A DNA stretch of 64,000 bases from Deinococcus taeanensis. GTDB lineage: Bacteria; Deinococcota; Deinococci; Deinococcales; Deinococcaceae. This document shows positions 11,392-21,201 of this stretch, one piece after another. The position numbers were made by a program, and so were the translations under genes. The notes beneath the pieces are model-generated. The model was not told the origin of the DNA and did no database searches. It saw only the letters and a list, made by a program, of their open reading frames with translations. Position 1 is the stretch's first letter. Every line of letters begins with the position of its first letter. The DNA is taken from the NCBI RefSeq assembly GCF_020229735.1, contig NZ_CP083455.1:647001-711000 (forward strand). The letters are read 5' to 3'.

Positions 11392-11503
11392 CAGCGGGCG
11401 CAGCCCCCGGTCACCGCGGGGACAATGCAGCCCCCCACGGCGCCCTAGACTGCCCCCTGACGGTGCCCACCCCCGGTACCCCGCCGCACAAGGAGTGCCC
11501 CTG

Positions 11504-12012
11504 ATGACCTCACCCCGTCCCGCCACCGGACCCGCACGGCCCCTGCTGACCGCCGCCCTGCTGCTGCTCGCCCTGGCCCTCGCGGCCCCGCTGCTGATGC
11601 AGGCCCGCACGGACCACCCGGCCGCGCCGGGCGCTCTGCCGGCCACCGGCACGCTGCCGCTCACCGTGCAGGACGTCCGGGTGGTGGCCGTACCGCCCGG
11701 CATTCAGGAGACCAGCGTGTTCGGCACGTTCACCAGTACCGGGCCGGAGGACCTGCAGCTGAGCGCCGTGAGCAGCCCCGCCGCGGCGCGCGGCATGCTG
11801 ATGGAGACGCACACCCATGACGGCATGACCGGCATGAGCCGCACCCGGACCCTCACCGTTCCCGCCGGCGGCACCCTGACACTCAGCAACGCTGGCGACC
11901 ACGTGATGCTCACGGGCCTGCGCGGAGCCCTCCGCGACGGCGACCGGATCAGCCTGACCTTCACGGACCCTGGCGGCCGGACCCTGACCTTCGACGCGCC
12001 GGTGGTGAAACC

Positions 12013-12016
<4 letters not shown>
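11504..12016 (+). CDS. PCuAC-type copper chaperone
   Basis: This 170-aa protein acts outside the cytoplasmic membrane and delivers Cu(I) to cytochrome oxidase. An N-terminal hydrophobic segment (LLTAALLLLALALAAPLLM) acts as anchor or signal. The PCuAC metal ligands are in GMLMETHTHDGM and GDHVMLTGL, the Met/His pattern of the family. AAGGAG lies 8 bases before ATG 11504. The end overlaps the SCO gene, and with SCO and CtaG this is an oxidase copper-insertion operon. Confidence 0.9.
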
Positions 12017-12683
<667 letters not shown>

Positions 12684-12687
<4 letters not shown>

Positions 12688-13520
12688 CCGCGCCTGTCAA
12701 CCTGAACCCCACCCTCGCCGACCTGCTCACCCCACACCCGGACCTGCTGTTCCTGGTGCCCACCCTGCTCGCGGCCGCCGCGTACGCCTGGGGGTACGCC
12801 CGCGCCCACCGCACCCCGGACGGCCGGGTGCTGTGGCCCGCCTGGAAGGCCGCGCTGTTCGCTGCGGGCGTCATTGCGCTGCTCCTCACCACGCAGAGCC
12901 GCGCCGCGACCCTCACGCAGAGCAGCATGGCGCTCTACATGGGCCGCCTGATGCTGCTGGCCGAACTCGTGCCGCCCCTGATGGTCCTGGGCCTGCCGCG
13001 CCTGCCCCTCAACCCGCAGCGGGGTGCCGGCCGCCTGCTGAACGTCCTGCTCGACCCCTGGGTCGCGCTGGCGCTCTGGACGGCCGTGATCATCTTCTGG
13101 AACGTTCCCGCCGGTTTCAACGCCAGCGTCGTGTCCAATTCCGCCGCCGCGCTGCTGCCCGGCCTGTACCTGCTGAGCAGCCTGCTCGTCTGGAGCGTCA
13201 TCCTGCGCCCCCTGCCCAGCGTGCAGCCCGCCGACATCGGCTCACGCGGCTGGTTCGGGCTGCTGGCCGCGCTGCCCATGATGGCCGTCGCCAGCGTGTG
13301 GCTGTACGCCCCCCGCGTCCTGTACACCCCGTACGTGAACGCGCTGTGCCTGTGGAACCTCACGCCCCTGCAAAACCAGCAGCTGAGCGGCTGGGTCATG
13401 ATGCTCGCCGGCCTGCCCGCCCTGGCCCTGGCCTTCATTCAGCTGTTCGCGTGGCTCGTGAACCTCTCCGAATCGCAGGGCATGCCGCCCCAGCCTCCCC
13501 AGGGCGGCGCCCGCCCCTGA
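12684..13520 (+). CDS. CtaG-like cytochrome c oxidase assembly membrane protein
   Basis: This 278-aa membrane protein has about seven transmembrane segments, matching the caa3-type CtaG family that supports cytochrome oxidase assembly. Typical features are an early intramembrane SRAATLTQSSMALYMGRLML region and the LLAELVPPLMVLG helix. It is the last gene of the PCuAC-SCO-CtaG operon, with an ATGA overlap upstream and a strong terminator 15 bases downstream. Confidence 0.85.
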
Positions 13521-13535
13521 ACGGCACCCGAAACC

Positions 13536-13577
13536 CGGCACGCGGCCTCTGCCGGGGAAGGCAGGGGCCGCGTGCCG
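13536..13577 (+). terminator. Intrinsic terminator after copper operon
   Basis: An 18-bp nearly perfect GC-rich stem closes a GGGGAA loop and is followed by TTC. It can act on both strands. Confidence 0.75.
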
Positions 13578-13641
13578 TTCAGGGGCGCTCCGGATCGTCA
13601 GCGGGCACACCCCGCCCCGGACCCTGCGCTAGCCTGCACGC

Positions 13642-14907
13642 ATGCATGACGTTCTGGTGATTGGCGGCGGCCTCGCGGGCCTCACCGCAGCGCGGGTCCT
13701 GAAACGCGCCGGGCAGCGCGTCCGCGTGCTCGAAGCCGCGCCCGCAGCCGGCGGACGCGTCCGCTCGCGCGTCACGGACGGCTTCACGCTGGACGCCGGG
13801 TACCAGGTGCTGTTTCCCGCCTACCCGGCGGCGCAGCGTCACCTGAACCTCGCCGCCCTGGACCTCGTGCCCATTCCGTCGGCCGCCGTGATCCGCCGCG
13901 GCGCACGCACCGACACGCTCGGCAGTCCCCTCGGCGACCCGGGCGCGCTGCCCGCCACGCTCCGGGCCACCGCCCTGAGCTTCAGCGATAAGGCCCGCGT
14001 GGCGGCCCTGGCCCTGCGCCTGCGCACACCCGCCCCGCACGCCCTGCTGCGCGGCCCGGACGAATCCACGGAGCAGTACCTGCGCCGGTTCGGGTTCAGC
14101 GACGCGGCCCTGAATCACTTCTTCCGGCCGTTCTTCGGCGGCATTTTCCTGCGGCGCGACCTGAGCACCAGCGCCCGGCTGTTCCGGTACTACTTGCGCA
14201 TGCTGATCGACGGCGGCGCCGCCCTGCCCCGCGCCGGCATGAGTGCCATTCCCGACCAGCTCGCCCGGGACCTTGACGTGACCGTGAACGTGCACGCCCA
14301 ACGGCTGAGCGTCCACGCCGGGCACGTCACCGTGCACACCAGCGCCGGCGACCTTGACGCGCGGCAGGTGATCGTGGCCACCGACCCGAGCACCACCGCC
14401 CGCCTGACCGGCGCGCCCACCCTCCCCGGCAGCCTCGGCGGCACGTACCTGCACTACGCCACGGCCCACCGGGTCGACCGTGAGCCCCGCCTGCTCCTGA
14501 ACGCCGAAGACGGGCTCATCAACAACGCCCACTGGCTCAGCAACGCCGTCCCTGGCCGCGCCCCCCAAGGGCAGCACCTCCTGACCGTCACCGTCCTGGG
14601 CACGCCCGACCCGGGTGACGCTGCCCTGGACGCGCAGGTCCGCCAGGAACTGGCCCGGTGGTACGGCCCCGCACCTGTGGCCGCCCTGCGCACCCTGCGC
14701 GTGGAACGCATCCAGCATGCGCAGTACCCGCAGCCCGCCGGGTACGCCGCGCACCTGCCCGGGCACGCCACGCCCCTGCCCGGCGTGATTCTCGCGGGGG
14801 AGATCACCGCCATGAGCGGCATTCAGGGCGCCATGGAAAGCGGCGAGAAGGCAGCGGCCATCATCCTGAACGACCCTGCCGGCATGAGCCGCCCCCGCGG
14901 CGCGTAG
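13642..14907 (+). CDS. FAD-dependent amine oxidase/phytoene desaturase-like oxidoreductase
   Basis: This 421-aa flavoprotein has a classic N-terminal FAD-binding loop ([15 protein letters not shown]), then [21 protein letters not shown], the arrangement of amine oxidase and phytoene desaturase relatives. The C-terminal FAD contact is [21 protein letters not shown]. The substrate is unknown; carotenoid or protoporphyrinogen-type chemistry is possible. A TAGCCT box 6 bases before ATG 13642 marks a leaderless start. Confidence 0.85.
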   Translation: MHDVLVIGGGLAGLTAARVLKRAGQRVRVLEAAPAAGGRVRSRVTDGFTLDAGYQVLFPAYPAAQRHLNLAALDLVPIPSAAVIRRGARTDTLGSPLGDPGALPATLRATALSFSDKARVAALALRLRTPAPHALLRGPDESTEQYLRRFGFSDAALNHFFRPFFGGIFLRRDLSTSARLFRYYLRMLIDGGAALPRAGMSAIPDQLARDLDVTVNVHAQRLSVHAGHVTVHTSAGDLDARQVIVATDPSTTARLTGAPTLPGSLGGTYLHYATAHRVDREPRLLLNAEDGLINNAHWLSNAVPGRAPQGQHLLTVTVLGTPDPGDAALDAQVRQELARWYGPAPVAALRTLRVERIQHAQYPQPAGYAAHLPGHATPLPGVILAGEITAMSGIQGAMESGEKAAAIILNDPAGMSRPRGA

Positions 14908-15438
14908 ACGACGGTCAACCGGCACGCCGCCTTTCACGCGTGACCACACCGTAAGACAGTGATGCACCGGGTTCTTCTTTCCGTGACGGGCCTTGACCTG
15001 GCCGGCCGCGTACAAACGCCACCGGTCGTCAGGGTCAGCAAAGACTCCTGCATGCTCACCGGCACCTGAACCAGCACACTCACAGCCGGCTCAACAGGCG
15101 CCACCGCCGGGGTGGATCTGATTTTCACCGCCAGCTGCCCCAGCCGGGAACAGCCCACTGCCGGAACGGGGGAGCCTGGACGGTCAGGCCGTGACCGGAC
15201 CACTCGATGCACATCACGCCATCCTAGCCCAGACGCCGGCCTTTGATTCCACGCTTTCCGGAGTGCTTCCCGTCCGCAGCGGAGCGCAGACGACCGGAAC
15301 ACTGAACGTGTTCGCGTCTGTGGGGGCGTCCGCACCAGTCGCTCCTTCCGGTACAGCGCCCCAGCACAACCACCCTCCGGCGTTCCAGGGCCCCCCCAGC
15401 CGCCTCTGGGCATCCGCGCAGGGCCGTATGCTCAGGGC
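14908..15438. other. Long intergenic region, no convincing gene
   Basis: About 530 bases lie between two plus-strand genes. A minus-strand frame of 159 codons spans 14934-15413, but it has no ribosome-binding site or promoter box that I can see and its composition looks non-protein. The -10 box TATGCT (15427-15432) of the downstream gene lies at the right end. A decayed gene is possible. Confidence 0.4.
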
Positions 15439-16047
15439 ATGACGGCCCGCCTGGACCACCTTGTGATCGCCGCTCGCACCCTGGCCGAGGGCCGGGACTG
15501 GCTGGAGGGCCGGCTTCTCGTGCCCACGCAGCCCGGCGGAGAGCATCACCTGTTCGGGACCCATAACGTCCTGCTGTCACTGGGCCCGGACGCCTATCTG
15601 GAGGTGATTGCCGTGAACCCGGACGCGCCCGCACCGCCGCGGCCCCGCTGGTTTGAGCTGGACACCCCGGCCATGCAGGAGCGACTCGCGCACGGCCCGG
15701 CACTCATTCACTGGGTGGCGCAGGTGCCGGACCTGCCGGAAGGCAACGGCGTGCTGGCCCTGTCGCGCGGCGAGAACCGCTGGACGGTCACGGTGCCCGC
15801 CGACGGCCACCTGCCGGGAGGGGGGGTTGCCCCGTCCCTCATTCACTGGCAGACGCCGCCGCCCCCCTCACGCCTGACGGACGTGGGCGTCCGGCTGGGA
15901 CACCTGCGGCTGGGCACGCCCGACCCGGACGCGCTCAGGGCGCACCTGAACACCCTGCACGTTCACGGCGAAGTGGAAGTGTACGAGGCGCCCCGGCCGG
16001 AACTGGGCGCCCAGCTGATCACCCCGCACGGGCCGGTGGAAGTGTAG
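15439..16047 (+). CDS. Glyoxalase-like (VOC superfamily) domain protein
   Basis: This 202-aa protein matches the Glyoxalase_3 type. [19 protein letters not shown] opens the domain, followed by [24 protein letters not shown] and a second half-domain from [11 protein letters not shown]. Enzymatic role and substrate are unknown. TATGCT lies 6 bases before ATG 15439, so the message is probably leaderless. Confidence 0.8.
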   Translation: MTARLDHLVIAARTLAEGRDWLEGRLLVPTQPGGEHHLFGTHNVLLSLGPDAYLEVIAVNPDAPAPPRPRWFELDTPAMQERLAHGPALIHWVAQVPDLPEGNGVLALSRGENRWTVTVPADGHLPGGGVAPSLIHWQTPPPPSRLTDVGVRLGHLRLGTPDPDALRAHLNTLHVHGEVEVYEAPRPELGAQLITPHGPVEV

Positions 16048-16064
16048 GCCCGGCCGGGGCTTCC

Positions 16065-16709
16065 TCAGCGCAGCCGGGAAACACCCGGCGCCGGCCCGCG
16101 CGGCGGGCGGCGGCGGTGCAGCAGGGCCGCGGCCACCAGACCGCCCAGGAAACCGAACAGGTGCGCTTCCCACGACACCGCCGGGTTGGCCGGCAGAACG
16201 CCCCACAGGATGCCGCCGTACAGCACGAACGCCACGGCGGCCACGCCTATTGCGGCGGGCGTCCGTTCCCACCAGCCCACACCCAGCAGGTAGGCGAGCA
16301 GGCCGAACACCAGTTCGCTGGCGCCCAGGTGCACGCTCCCGCCCCGGCCCAGCAGCCACACCAGCCCCCCGCCCAGCAGCACGATCACCAGCAGCGCCGT
16401 CAGGAACCGGCCCGTGCCGCGCAGGGCGCTCATGAACGTCAGCGCGGCCAGCGGCACGGTATTGGCCAGCAGGTGCGCGAAGCCCGCGTGCAGGAACGGG
16501 GCGCTCAGCACGTGCCAGAACGTCCCCGGTTCACGCGGCTCGATGCCGTACCGGTCGAGGCTGCCGCCGAACACGAGCAGGTCCGTCACCTCCTGCGCCC
16601 ACAGGCCCGCGACCAGCAGTCCCGTCACGGCCGCGGCCGGCAGCACCCCGGAACGCGCAGCGGGAGGCCCAGGCCTGAGGGAAGGAGAGCGTCGCATCCT
16701 CCACAGCAT
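16065..16709 (-). CDS. Rhomboid-family intramembrane protein
   Basis: This membrane protein of about 214 aa has the rhomboid plan. [14 protein letters not shown] supplies the conserved His/Asn of TM2. The Ser motif is [10 protein letters not shown], with Glu where most active rhomboids have Gly after the Ser. The catalytic His is in [12 protein letters not shown]. Both dyad residues are present, so protease activity is plausible despite the GASE variant. The start is uncertain: ATG 16709 or ATG 16697. GGAGG directly abuts 16697, too close for a good site. The C-terminal tail is basic. Confidence 0.8.
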   Translation of the reverse strand: MLWRMRRSPSLRPGPPAARSGVLPAAAVTGLLVAGLWAQEVTDLLVFGGSLDRYGIEPREPGTFWHVLSAPFLHAGFAHLLANTVPLAALTFMSALRGTGRFLTALLVIVLLGGGLVWLLGRGGSVHLGASELVFGLLAYLLGVGWWERTPAAIGVAAVAFVLYGGILWGVLPANPAVSWEAHLFGFLGGLVAAALLHRRRPPRGPAPGVSRLR

Positions 16710-16813
16710 GCCTGAACGGCGGGACGGGGCGCGTCCGCCGGACGGTGCAGGAGGGCGGCGGTCCTGACCTCTGCCTGCGGGCTCCTCACCCCGGGGGCGG
16801 TACGCTGCTGGGC

Positions 16814-17749
16814 ATGCAAACGCGAACACTGGGGCACAGCAGCCTGAGCGTCTCCACAGTCGGCCTGGGCTGCAACAACTTCGGCGGTCGACTGGATCAG
16901 GCGGCCACCACGGCCGTCGTGCGCCGCGCCCTCGACGCCGGCATCACCCTGTTCGACACCGCCGACGTGTACGGCAACCGGGGCGGCAGTGAGGAACTGC
17001 TGGGCCGCGCCCTGGGCGGTGAACGCGGGACGATCGTGCTGGCCAGCAAGTTCGGCCTGGACATGGGCGAAGGGCGGCGCGGCGCGCGGCCGGCGTACAT
17101 CCGCCAGGCGCTGGAGGCCAGCCTCAAACGCCTGGGCACCGGGTACCTGGACCTGTACCAGCTGCACACGCCGGACCCGGAAACGCCGCTTGAGGACACG
17201 CTGGGCACCCTGAACGAACTGGTGCAGCAGGGTCTGGTGCGGGCTGTGGGGGTCAGCAACATGCCCGCCGCTGACGTGCGCGCGGCCGACACCCTGGCGC
17301 GGGAGCAGGGCTGGACGCGCTTCACCTCCTGCCAGGACGAGCACAGCCTGCTTGTGCGGGACGTGGAAACAGACCTGATTCCCGCCATGCGCGAGTTGCA
17401 GCTGGGTCTGCTGCCGTACTTCCCGCTGGCCAGCGGCCTGCTGAGCGGCAAGTACCGCGCCGGGCAGCCGCTGCCCGAAGGCGCGCGGATCACCGGGTCC
17501 CAGAACGCCCAGGACCGCTACCTGAACGACCACAACTGGACGGTGGTGGAGGCGCTGCGCGCGTTCGCGGAGACGCGCGGGCGCACCCTGCTCGAACTGG
17601 CCTACAGCTGGCTGCTGTCCTTTGACGTGACGAGCAGCGTGATCGCGGGCGCCACGACACCCGAACAGATTGACGCGAACGTGCAGGCCGCCAGCTGGGT
17701 CCTCTCGCCGGAGGAACAGGCGGAGGTGGACCGCATCACCGGCCGCTGA
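16814..17749 (+). CDS. Aldo/keto reductase
   Basis: This 311-aa NADPH-dependent reductase has a TIM-barrel fold. [18 protein letters not shown] carries the catalytic Asp and Tyr, [11 protein letters not shown] the Lys, and LYQLHTPD the His region. The C-terminal NADP-binding segment [18 protein letters not shown] is present. It resembles the YajO/oxidoreductase group, substrate unknown. A TACGCT box 7 bases before ATG 16814 sets a leaderless start. Confidence 0.9.
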   Translation: MQTRTLGHSSLSVSTVGLGCNNFGGRLDQAATTAVVRRALDAGITLFDTADVYGNRGGSEELLGRALGGERGTIVLASKFGLDMGEGRRGARPAYIRQALEASLKRLGTGYLDLYQLHTPDPETPLEDTLGTLNELVQQGLVRAVGVSNMPAADVRAADTLAREQGWTRFTSCQDEHSLLVRDVETDLIPAMRELQLGLLPYFPLASGLLSGKYRAGQPLPEGARITGSQNAQDRYLNDHNWTVVEALRAFAETRGRTLLELAYSWLLSFDVTSSVIAGATTPEQIDANVQAASWVLSPEEQAEVDRITGR

Positions 17750-17760
17750 GGGTCACGCCT

Positions 17761-17802
17761 GTGCAGGTGCGGCTCCCGTGGCGGTAGAAGCCGCGCCTGC
17801 AC
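17761..17802. terminator. Bidirectional terminator between aldo/keto reductase and proS
   Basis: A 14-bp stem (17761-17774 with 17789-17802, one wobble pair) closes a 14-base loop between two convergent genes. Confidence 0.7.
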
Positions 17803-17810
17803 GACTCAGC

Positions 17811-19610
17811 TCACCGCCTGCCCGTGCGGCCGCTCAGCCACGCCACCACACCCTCCATCGGCAGCTGATACGTTTCCCCACTGCGGCGGTCCTTCACCTC
17901 CACCTGCCCGTCCTGCTCCAGGGCGCGGCCCACCGTAACGCGGTACGGCAGACCCACCAGATCCGCGTCCGCGAACTTCACTCCGGCCCGTTCCGCGCGG
18001 TCGTCGAGCAGGACCTCCAGGCCCGCCGCATGCAGCGCCGCGTACAGCGTGTCGCCCGCGGCGCGCTGCGCGCCGTTCTTCACGTCCACCACAATCAGGT
18101 GGGCGGAGTAAGGCGCGATGACGTCCGGCCAGATCAGGCCCCGCTCGTCCGAGAGCTGCTCCGCGACCGCCTGCACCAGCCGCGTCACGCCGATGCCGTA
18201 GCAGCCCATCTGAAACGGCTGTTCGCGGCCGTCCGCGGCGGTGAATGTGGCGGCCATCGCCTGCGCGTAGCGGGTGCCCAGCTGAAACACGTGCCCCACC
18301 TCAATCCCCCGCGCCGAGCGCAACGCCTGAGCGCCGTCATGCGGGGCCGCGTCGCCCGCGCGGGCCTGGCGCACATCCACCACTGCCGGCAGCACGAACG
18401 CTCCGGAGCCCCCCACTGATGCCCAGTTCACGCCAGTGACGTGCCAGTCCGTCTCATTCGCGCCGGTCGCGAAGTTACGCAGGGCCGCGCCAGCCTCATC
18501 GCACAGACGCAGGAACGCCGCCGGACGGCCCTCGGCCGGGGCGATCACGCTGTCCGGCAGGTCCGGGCCCATGAAGCCCAGCGGCAGCGGCTGGGCAGCC
18601 CACCCGGCCCGCTGCGAGACCTGCAGCTCCACCAGCTCGCCCGTCACGCGCGCCTGGACCGCGTTCCAGAGTTTCACCGGATTCACGGTGTGATCCCCGC
18701 GCAGGCTCACCAGCACCGGCTGCAGGACCCGGCGCTCGCCCTGTACGGCAACGGCGTCGTACAGCACGTTCTTCAGCAGGTGCGCCGGCGCGCAGCCCAG
18801 CGCTCCGCACGCCTCCGTGACCGTCGCGGCGCCCGGCGTCTGCTGCCGCGCGAAGACCGTGAACGGCGACAGCGGAGCCGCCGCAGCGCGCGACACGGCC
18901 CGCTCCGCGTTCGCGGCGTACTGTCCGTCCCCGGTGAACAGCACCTCGTCCTCACCCACGTCACTCAGCACCATGAACTCCCGGCTCTCCGCGCCGCCGA
19001 TGCTGCCACTGTCGGCCTGCACCGCCCGCCACGCCACCCCCAGCCGCGTCAGGATCCGGCCGTACACGCCGCTCATGACCTCAAAGTGCGCCCGCAGGTC
19101 CTCCTCATCGGCGTGAAAGGAGTACGCGTCCTTCATGGTGAATTCCCGCGTGCGCAGCAGCCCGAAGCGAGGACGGAGCTCATCCCGGAACTTCCGCCCG
19201 ATCTGGAACACGCTGAGCGGCAGGTCACGGTAACTGCGCGCCAGGCCGCGCACCACGTCCAGCGCCACCTCCTCGTGCGTCGGTCCCAGCGCATGTTCCC
19301 GCCCCGCGCGGTCAGTCACAGTGAACATGATCCCCTCAGCCTGCGTGTACGCCGCCCAGCGGCCCGACTCGTCCCACAGATGACGGGGTTGTAGCACCGG
19401 GAAGCTCACCTCCTCTGAAACGCCAGCCAGTTCCTCACGGATCAGCGCCTCAAGCTTGTGCGTTACGCGCGTCATCAGCGGCAGGTGCGCGTACAGGCCA
19501 CTCCCGACCCGGCGGACATACCCGGCGCGCAGCAGATGCTGGACGGCGCGCGTTTCGGCGCCGTCCGGGACTTCACGCCAGGTGCGGAACAGACTGGAAC
19601 TCAATTTCAT
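17811..19610 (-). CDS. proS: Prolyl-tRNA synthetase, bacterial type
   Basis: This class II synthetase charges tRNA-Pro (599 aa). Motif 1 is near VRRVGSGLYAHLPLM. Motif 2 is FRDELRPRFGLLRTREFTMKD and motif 3 MGCYGIGVTRLVQAV. Between motifs 2 and 3 lies the YbaK-like editing insert (TEACGALGCAPAHLLKNVLY). The C-terminal anticodon domain begins near IVVDVKNGAQ. ATG 19610 has a GGGGGGAG site 5-12 bases upstream. The gene is preceded by a 220-base leader carrying its own proline-rich leader peptide and promoter, so expression is probably tuned by proline or Pro-tRNA supply. Confidence 0.95.
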   Translation of the reverse strand: MKLSSSLFRTWREVPDGAETRAVQHLLRAGYVRRVGSGLYAHLPLMTRVTHKLEALIREELAGVSEEVSFPVLQPRHLWDESGRWAAYTQAEGIMFTVTDRAGREHALGPTHEEVALDVVRGLARSYRDLPLSVFQIGRKFRDELRPRFGLLRTREFTMKDAYSFHADEEDLRAHFEVMSGVYGRILTRLGVAWRAVQADSGSIGGAESREFMVLSDVGEDEVLFTGDGQYAANAERAVSRAAAAPLSPFTVFARQQTPGAATVTEACGALGCAPAHLLKNVLYDAVAVQGERRVLQPVLVSLRGDHTVNPVKLWNAVQARVTGELVELQVSQRAGWAAQPLPLGFMGPDLPDSVIAPAEGRPAAFLRLCDEAGAALRNFATGANETDWHVTGVNWASVGGSGAFVLPAVVDVRQARAGDAAPHDGAQALRSARGIEVGHVFQLGTRYAQAMAATFTAADGREQPFQMGCYGIGVTRLVQAVAEQLSDERGLIWPDVIAPYSAHLIVVDVKNGAQRAAGDTLYAALHAAGLEVLLDDRAERAGVKFADADLVGLPYRVTVGRALEQDGQVEVKDRRSGETYQLPMEGVVAWLSGRTGRR

Positions 19611-19743
19611 GGAAGTTCTCCCCCCCAGAAGGCGGGCGCAACAGGCGCGCGCCGGCCATCCGGTCATTCAGCGGTGTGACTTGGCGGTGGGTCAGGTCGC
19701 CCGGCGCAGACGGGCGGGGCGACACCAGCTCAGGTGACAGGCT

Positions 19744-19830
19744 TTACACCCCGAAGGGTGGCGGGAGTACGGGCAGGCCCGCACCGACGCGCCAGGGCGC
19801 GCGCAGGGTGCCGGTCATCTGTCCGCTCAT
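19744..19830 (-). CDS. Proline-rich leader peptide upstream of proS
   Basis: This is a 28-codon leaderless ORF. Its ATG (19830) lies 7 bases after the -10 box of a perfect promoter, so transcription would begin at the start codon. The peptide has five prolines, four of them in the last nine residues (PVLPPPFGV, codons CCC GTA CTC CCG CCA CCC). The Pro run overlaps the 5' arm of a CACCC-UUCG-GGGUG hairpin (19747-19760). It lies in the proS leader, so a role in proline-dependent control is inferred. No T-tract terminator is evident, so the mechanism is open. Confidence 0.65.
   Translation of the reverse strand: MSGQMTGTLRAPWRVGAGLPVLPPPFGV
19747..19760 (-). promoter_or_regulatory. UUCG tetraloop hairpin in proS leader
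   Basis: CACCC-TTCG-GGGTG on the minus strand forms a 5-bp stem with an extra-stable UUCG loop. It overlaps the last Pro codon and the end of the leader peptide. A ribosome stalled at the Pro run would change its folding. Confidence 0.55.
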
Positions 19831-19837
19831 GTCCGTC

Positions 19838-19866
19838 AGGGTAGGGGAGGAGACTGCGCGGGTCAA
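19838..19866 (-). promoter_or_regulatory. proS promoter (TTGACC-17-TACCCT)
   Basis: The -35 TTGACC (19861-19866) and -10 TACCCT (19838-19843) are exactly 17 bases apart. The leader-peptide ATG begins 7 bases after the -10. The box pair is identical to that of the asd promoter. Confidence 0.8.
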
Positions 19867-19930
19867 GCGGCAGCCAGCGGGTGCAGGACAGCCCAGGTGC
19901 CCGACCTGAGCGCCGGAAGCCGCGCCACAG

Positions 19931-19959
19931 AAAAAGGCCGGGGCATCTCCACCCCGGCC
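19931..19959 (-). terminator. Intrinsic terminator after asd
   Basis: An 8-bp GGCCGGGG/CCCCGGCC stem (19936-19943 with 19952-19959) is followed on the minus strand by TTTTT. It separates asd from the proS promoter. Confidence 0.85.
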
Positions 19960-19982
19960 TCCACCCGCTGCGCAGCAGGGAC

Positions 19983-21002
19983 CTACACCCGCTGCTTCAC
20001 TTTCAGCGCCCCTTTCTGCTGCAGGTACTCCGCGATCTGCACGGCGTTCAGGGCGGCGCCCTTAAGCAGCTGATCACCCGCCACGAACAGGTCGATCCCG
20101 CCGTCGAACACCAGCGACTCCCGGATCCGGCCGACCTCCACGTCGTACTTCCCGCTGGCGGTCAGCGGCATCGGGTACAGCTTCTCGCCGGGGGCGTCGC
20201 GGAGCTCCACGCCCGCCGCGCCGGCCAGCAACGCGCGCACCTCGTCCGGCGTGGCCGGCTTCTCCAGGTCCAGGGTGATGGCCTCGCTGTGCGTGCGCAG
20301 CGTCGGAATGCGCACCGCAGTACAGGAGATCTTCAGCGAGTCATCCCCGATGATCTTGCGGGTCTCCCACGCCACCTTCATTTCCTCTTTCGTGTACCCG
20401 TTGTCCTGGAAGGCGTCAATGTGCGGAATGACGTTGAAGGGAATCGGGTGCGCAAACACGTTCGCCTGGGCCTGCCCGCCAGCCAGCTCCACGCGCGTCT
20501 GCTCCAGCAGCTCCTCCATGCCCTTCGCCCCGGCGCCGCTCGTCGCCTGGTACGTGCTCACGATCATGCGTTTCACGCCGTACGCCCGGTGAATGGGCGC
20601 CACGGCCACCACGGCAATCGCGGTGGTGCAGTTCGGGTTCGCGATGATGCCCCGGTGCGCCAGTGCCGCGTCCCCGTTCACTTCAGGCACCACCAGCGGC
20701 ACGTCCGCGTCATAGCGGAAGGCGCTGCTGTTGTCGATCACGACCGCGCCGCCCGCCACCCACTTCGGCGCCAGGGCCTTGCTGATACTGCCACCCGCCG
20801 ACGCGAGAATCACGTCCGCGTCAATGGCTCCCTCCGGCGTGGCCTGCACGGTCAGTGCCTGCCCCCTGAACGTCAGCGTGCTGCCAGCGCTGCGCGGCGA
20901 CGCGAACAGCAGCAACTCGTCGAACTGCAGCGAGCTGCCTTCCAGCACCTTGAGAAGTTCGTGCCCTACCGCTCCGGTCGCTCCCACAATCGCTACGCGC
21001 AT
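19983..21002 (-). CDS. asd: Aspartate-semialdehyde dehydrogenase
   Basis: The enzyme reduces aspartyl phosphate to aspartate semialdehyde, the branch point to Lys, Met, Thr and Ile. The NADP loop is [18 protein letters not shown], the catalytic Cys lies in IANPNCTTA, and the substrate-binding [17 protein letters not shown] and the His of [11 protein letters not shown] follow. At 339 aa it is standard. AAGGAGG lies 5 bases before ATG 21002. The 100-base leader contains a Thr/Met-rich leader peptide and a switchable terminator, so transcription into asd is probably attenuated when Thr/Met charging is ample. Confidence 0.95.
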   Translation of the reverse strand: MRVAIVGATGAVGHELLKVLEGSSLQFDELLLFASPRSAGSTLTFRGQALTVQATPEGAIDADVILASAGGSISKALAPKWVAGGAVVIDNSSAFRYDADVPLVVPEVNGDAALAHRGIIANPNCTTAIAVVAVAPIHRAYGVKRMIVSTYQATSGAGAKGMEELLEQTRVELAGGQAQANVFAHPIPFNVIPHIDAFQDNGYTKEEMKVAWETRKIIGDDSLKISCTAVRIPTLRTHSEAITLDLEKPATPDEVRALLAGAAGVELRDAPGEKLYPMPLTASGKYDVEVGRIRESLVFDGGIDLFVAGDQLLKGAALNAVQIAEYLQQKGALKVKQRV

Positions 21003-21019
21003 GCTTCCTCCTTGAACAG

Positions 21020-21049
21020 AAAAACCGCCCGACGAGTCTCGCAGGGCGG
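21020..21049 (-). terminator. Attenuator terminator in asd leader
   Basis: On the minus strand CCGCCC (21049-21044) pairs with GGGCGG (21030-21025). A smaller inner stem and TTTTT (21024-21020) complete an intrinsic terminator. It ends 18 bases before the asd ATG, so it would stop transcripts before the gene unless the alternative fold forms. Confidence 0.85.
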
Positions 21050-21069
21050 CTGCCGGAACGACACCGCCC
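21044..21069 (-). promoter_or_regulatory. Antiterminator stem in asd leader
   Basis: GGGCGG (21069-21064), directly after the leader-peptide stop codon, can pair with CCGCCC (21049-21044). That is the same segment used as the terminator's 5' arm, so the two folds exclude each other. A ribosome at the stop codon would cover the first segment and favour termination. One stalled earlier would leave it free and favour read-through. Confidence 0.75.
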
Positions 21070-21102
21070 TCACGGGGTCATGGTGGTCAGGCCGGTATTC
21101 AT
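21070..21102 (-). CDS. Thr/Met-rich leader peptide of asd
   Basis: This 10-residue ORF reads [10 protein letters not shown] then TGA: four Thr and two Met. It is leaderless, with the ATG 6 bases after TACCCT. Threonine and methionine are end products of the pathway that asd feeds. The stop codon directly precedes the antiterminator segment, as in classical ribosome-mediated attenuators. It was recognised from its position and codons, not from homology. Confidence 0.75.
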   Translation of the reverse strand: MNTGLTTMTP

Positions 21103-21108
21103 GCCCGC

Positions 21109-21137
21109 AGGGTAGGCGCTGCGGGCAGACGGGTCAA
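21109..21137 (-). promoter_or_regulatory. asd promoter (TTGACC-17-TACCCT)
   Basis: The -35 TTGACC (21132-21137) and -10 TACCCT (21109-21114) have 17-base spacing. The leader peptide ATG is 6 bases downstream of the -10. Confidence 0.8.
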
Positions 21138-21201
21138 GGCTGCCTGCCTAGCGTCAACGGACCGCCCTGGACTGCCTGACGTGCCGCGCCGCAGCAGGGG
21201 G

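Noticed and set aside
14934..15413. 159-codon minus-strand frame in the gap before the glyoxalase-like gene
   Set aside because: No promoter box, ribosome site or recognisable domain. Kept only as part of the intergenic note.
19744..19830. T-box riboswitch for proS
   Set aside because: An AGGGTGG string occurs nearby (19755-19761) but on the opposite strand, and no T-box stem I or antiterminator order is present on the proS strand.
21020..21137. Lysine riboswitch at asd
   Set aside because: The transcribed leader is only about 100 bases, too short for an L box, and is fully explained by the leader peptide and two alternative stems.
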